From NCBI RefSeq assembly GCF_003234365.2, contig NZ_CP126260.1, positions 1,612,001 through 1,676,000 on the forward strand: a stretch of DNA of 64,000 bases. The letters are read 5' to 3'. Numbering within the stretch: position 1 is the stretch's first letter; each line of letters opens with the position of its first letter. The stretch comes from Curtobacterium sp. MCJR17_020. Lineage in GTDB: Bacteria; Actinomycetota; Actinomycetes; Actinomycetales; Microbacteriaceae. Under the pieces are notes generated by a model. It was not told where the DNA came from. It worked only from the letters and a program-made list of their open reading frames with translations, and made no database searches. A program made the position numbers and the translations under genes. Positions 62,977-64,000 of the stretch are shown piece after piece.

Positions 62977-64000
62977 ACGGCGTCCGTTCCTTCGCCCCCA
63001 CCGTGCTGGTCGCGGCGCTCGGCACCACGTTCGGCTCAGCACTCGTCATCGCCCCGGGCATCGTGACCGAGGCGCTCGGCGCCGCCGGGCTCGCCGACCT
63101 CGGGCCGGTCAGGGCGATCCTGTCCGTCGTCGGGTGGCTGTTCCTCGGCATCGCGCTGTACGTCGGCGCGATCGTCACCGCCAACACCTGCGCGACCCTC
63201 ATCGCCGGGCAGACCCGCATCATCGCGCTGCAGCGACTCGTCGGTGCCACCGGCGCCACGCTCCGGGCCCGGATCACCCGGACCGGACTGGTCGTCGGGG
63301 TGCTCGGCGGACTGATCGGGGCCGTCGTGGGCACCGGGCTGTCCGCGGTGTTCGTGGTCGTCCTGCGCGGCAACGGGTTCCTGCCCGACACCGACTACAC
63401 GCTCCTGCCGTGGGAGCTCGTGCTGCCCGTCGTGGCCGTGGTCCTGGCGACCTGGGGGGCCTTCGCCGCGGGCTCCCGCCGGGTGCTGACCGTCACTCCG
63501 CTCGAGGCGCTGTCCTCGAGCGTCGAACCGAGCCACGACGACGTCCGCTCCGGCACCGCCCGCAAGGTCTGGGCCATCGTGCTCATGGCCGGCGGCGCGG
63601 CGCTCATGCTCATCGGGCTCGCGGTCAGCGCGAGCTCGCCGATCGCGGTGCTGCCGGCTGCCCTCGGCGGGTTCGTGTCGTTCGCCGGCGTCGCCGTCGG
63701 AGCGACCATCGTGATGCCGCCGGTGCTGCAGCTCATCGGCCGGATCGGCTCGCACGACCCCGTCGTCCTGCTCGCCGGCCGCAACGCCATGCGTGCACCG
63801 GGCCGGTCCTCGCGGGCGACGATCGGGCTCGTCATCGGCGTCACCCTGCTCGTCACCTTCGCCGTCGCACTGGGGATCATGCAGCACGTGCTCGAGGCCC
63901 AGCTCGAGGGCATGGGGCAGGGCCAGACGACGACCGAGATGGTGCAGGCGCAGCGCGACTTCTTCGTGCAGCTGAACGCCGTCGTCAGCGTCATCGTCGG
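62973..64000 (+). CDS. FtsX-like ABC transporter permease, 3' end cut by window
   Basis: 342 codons visible with no stop before the edge. N-terminal helix (about 8-30), then a short extracellular part and helices near 47-70, 103-130, 147-165, followed by an internal loop (RVLTVTPLEALSSSVEPS) and a second set of helices (about 196-255, 272-300). The PLEAL motif after the third helix of the set is typical of FtsX/MacB permeases. Two FtsX-type halves suggest a long BceB- or YxdM-like permease. GTG overlaps the ATPase stop (GTGA). Confidence 0.88.
   Translation, partial: MNGVRSFAPTVLVAALGTTFGSALVIAPGIVTEALGAAGLADLGPVRAILSVVGWLFLGIALYVGAIVTANTCATLIAGQTRIIALQRLVGATGATLRARITRTGLVVGVLGGLIGAVVGTGLSAVFVVVLRGNGFLPDTDYTLLPWELVLPVVAVVLATWGAFAAGSRRVLTVTPLEALSSSVEPSHDDVRSGTARKVWAIVLMAGGAALMLIGLAVSASSPIAVLPAALGGFVSFAGVAVGATIVMPPVLQLIGRIGSHDPVVLLAGRNAMRAPGRSSRATIGLVIGVTLLVTFAVALGIMQHVLEAQLEGMGQGQTTTEMVQAQRDFFVQLNAVVSVIV

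Overview
This is a 64 kb chromosomal window from a high-GC Gram-positive bacterium. The actinobacterial division and cell-wall block (murG-murC-ftsQ-ftsZ-yggS-sepF-yggT-divIVA-lspA), the lack of ftsA, the actinobacterial subunit IV of cytochrome oxidase (ctaF) and the DUF3043, DUF4870 and DUF1990 proteins all point to Actinomycetota. Gene order and intergenic style best fit the family Microbacteriaceae, perhaps Curtobacterium; that last step is inference, not a database match. Coding density is very high, genes often overlap by 4 bases (ATGA or GTGA), and GTG/TTG starts are common. I see no rRNA, tRNA, CRISPR, prophage or insertion sequence, so this is core chromosome.

Layout. 1-8.7 kb: end of the dcw cluster plus rluD. 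9.1-16.9 kb: dnaE, a DUF2200 gene, a kinase-like (APH-fold) gene, hisD, nrdR, pyrD. 17.3-24.7 kb: DUF3043 membrane protein (minus), M20 peptidase, an A-type Fe-S carrier, the aa3 oxidase genes ctaC-ctaD-ctaF and a divergent glucose-6-phosphate dehydrogenase homologue. 24.8-28.7 kb: a minus-strand pair (GH15 glycosidase and App1-type phosphatase) divergent from a TetR regulator. 28.9-32.2 kb: a four-gene OpuC-type osmoprotectant ABC importer. 32.5-38.3 kb: cydABDC, the bd oxidase and its assembly exporter. 38.3-45.6 kb: leuS, comEA, comEC, holA, rpsT. 45.8-52.8 kb: aminotransferase, lepA, small membrane and DUF genes, a HAD phosphatase and hemW. 52.9-60.1 kb: hrcA-dnaJ-rsmE-HIT-phoH-ybeY-CNNM/CBS-era. 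60.1-64 kb: a NarL-type two-component system followed by an ABC ATPase and an FtsX-like permease cut by the window end.

The genes cover division and peptidoglycan lipid-II synthesis, replication (dnaE, holA), translation (leuS, rpsT, lepA, rsmE, rluD, ybeY, era), protein quality control (hrcA, dnaJ), and two alternative terminal oxidases (aa3 and bd). I did not find an obvious new multi-gene system.

The unexplained signal is in the intergenic DNA. There is a composite repeat present after rluD and after pyrD, a 23-bp motif present three times (one copy with a single mismatch), a palindrome array before lepA, tandem hairpin repeats after ctaF, a degenerate CIRCE-like operator before hrcA and a dyad cluster before cydA. 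There is also a strong pattern of apparently leaderless genes whose -10 box sits 6-8 bases before the start codon, three -10 boxes that reuse the TAG stop codon of the upstream gene, and a comEC frame that stays open through most of holA.
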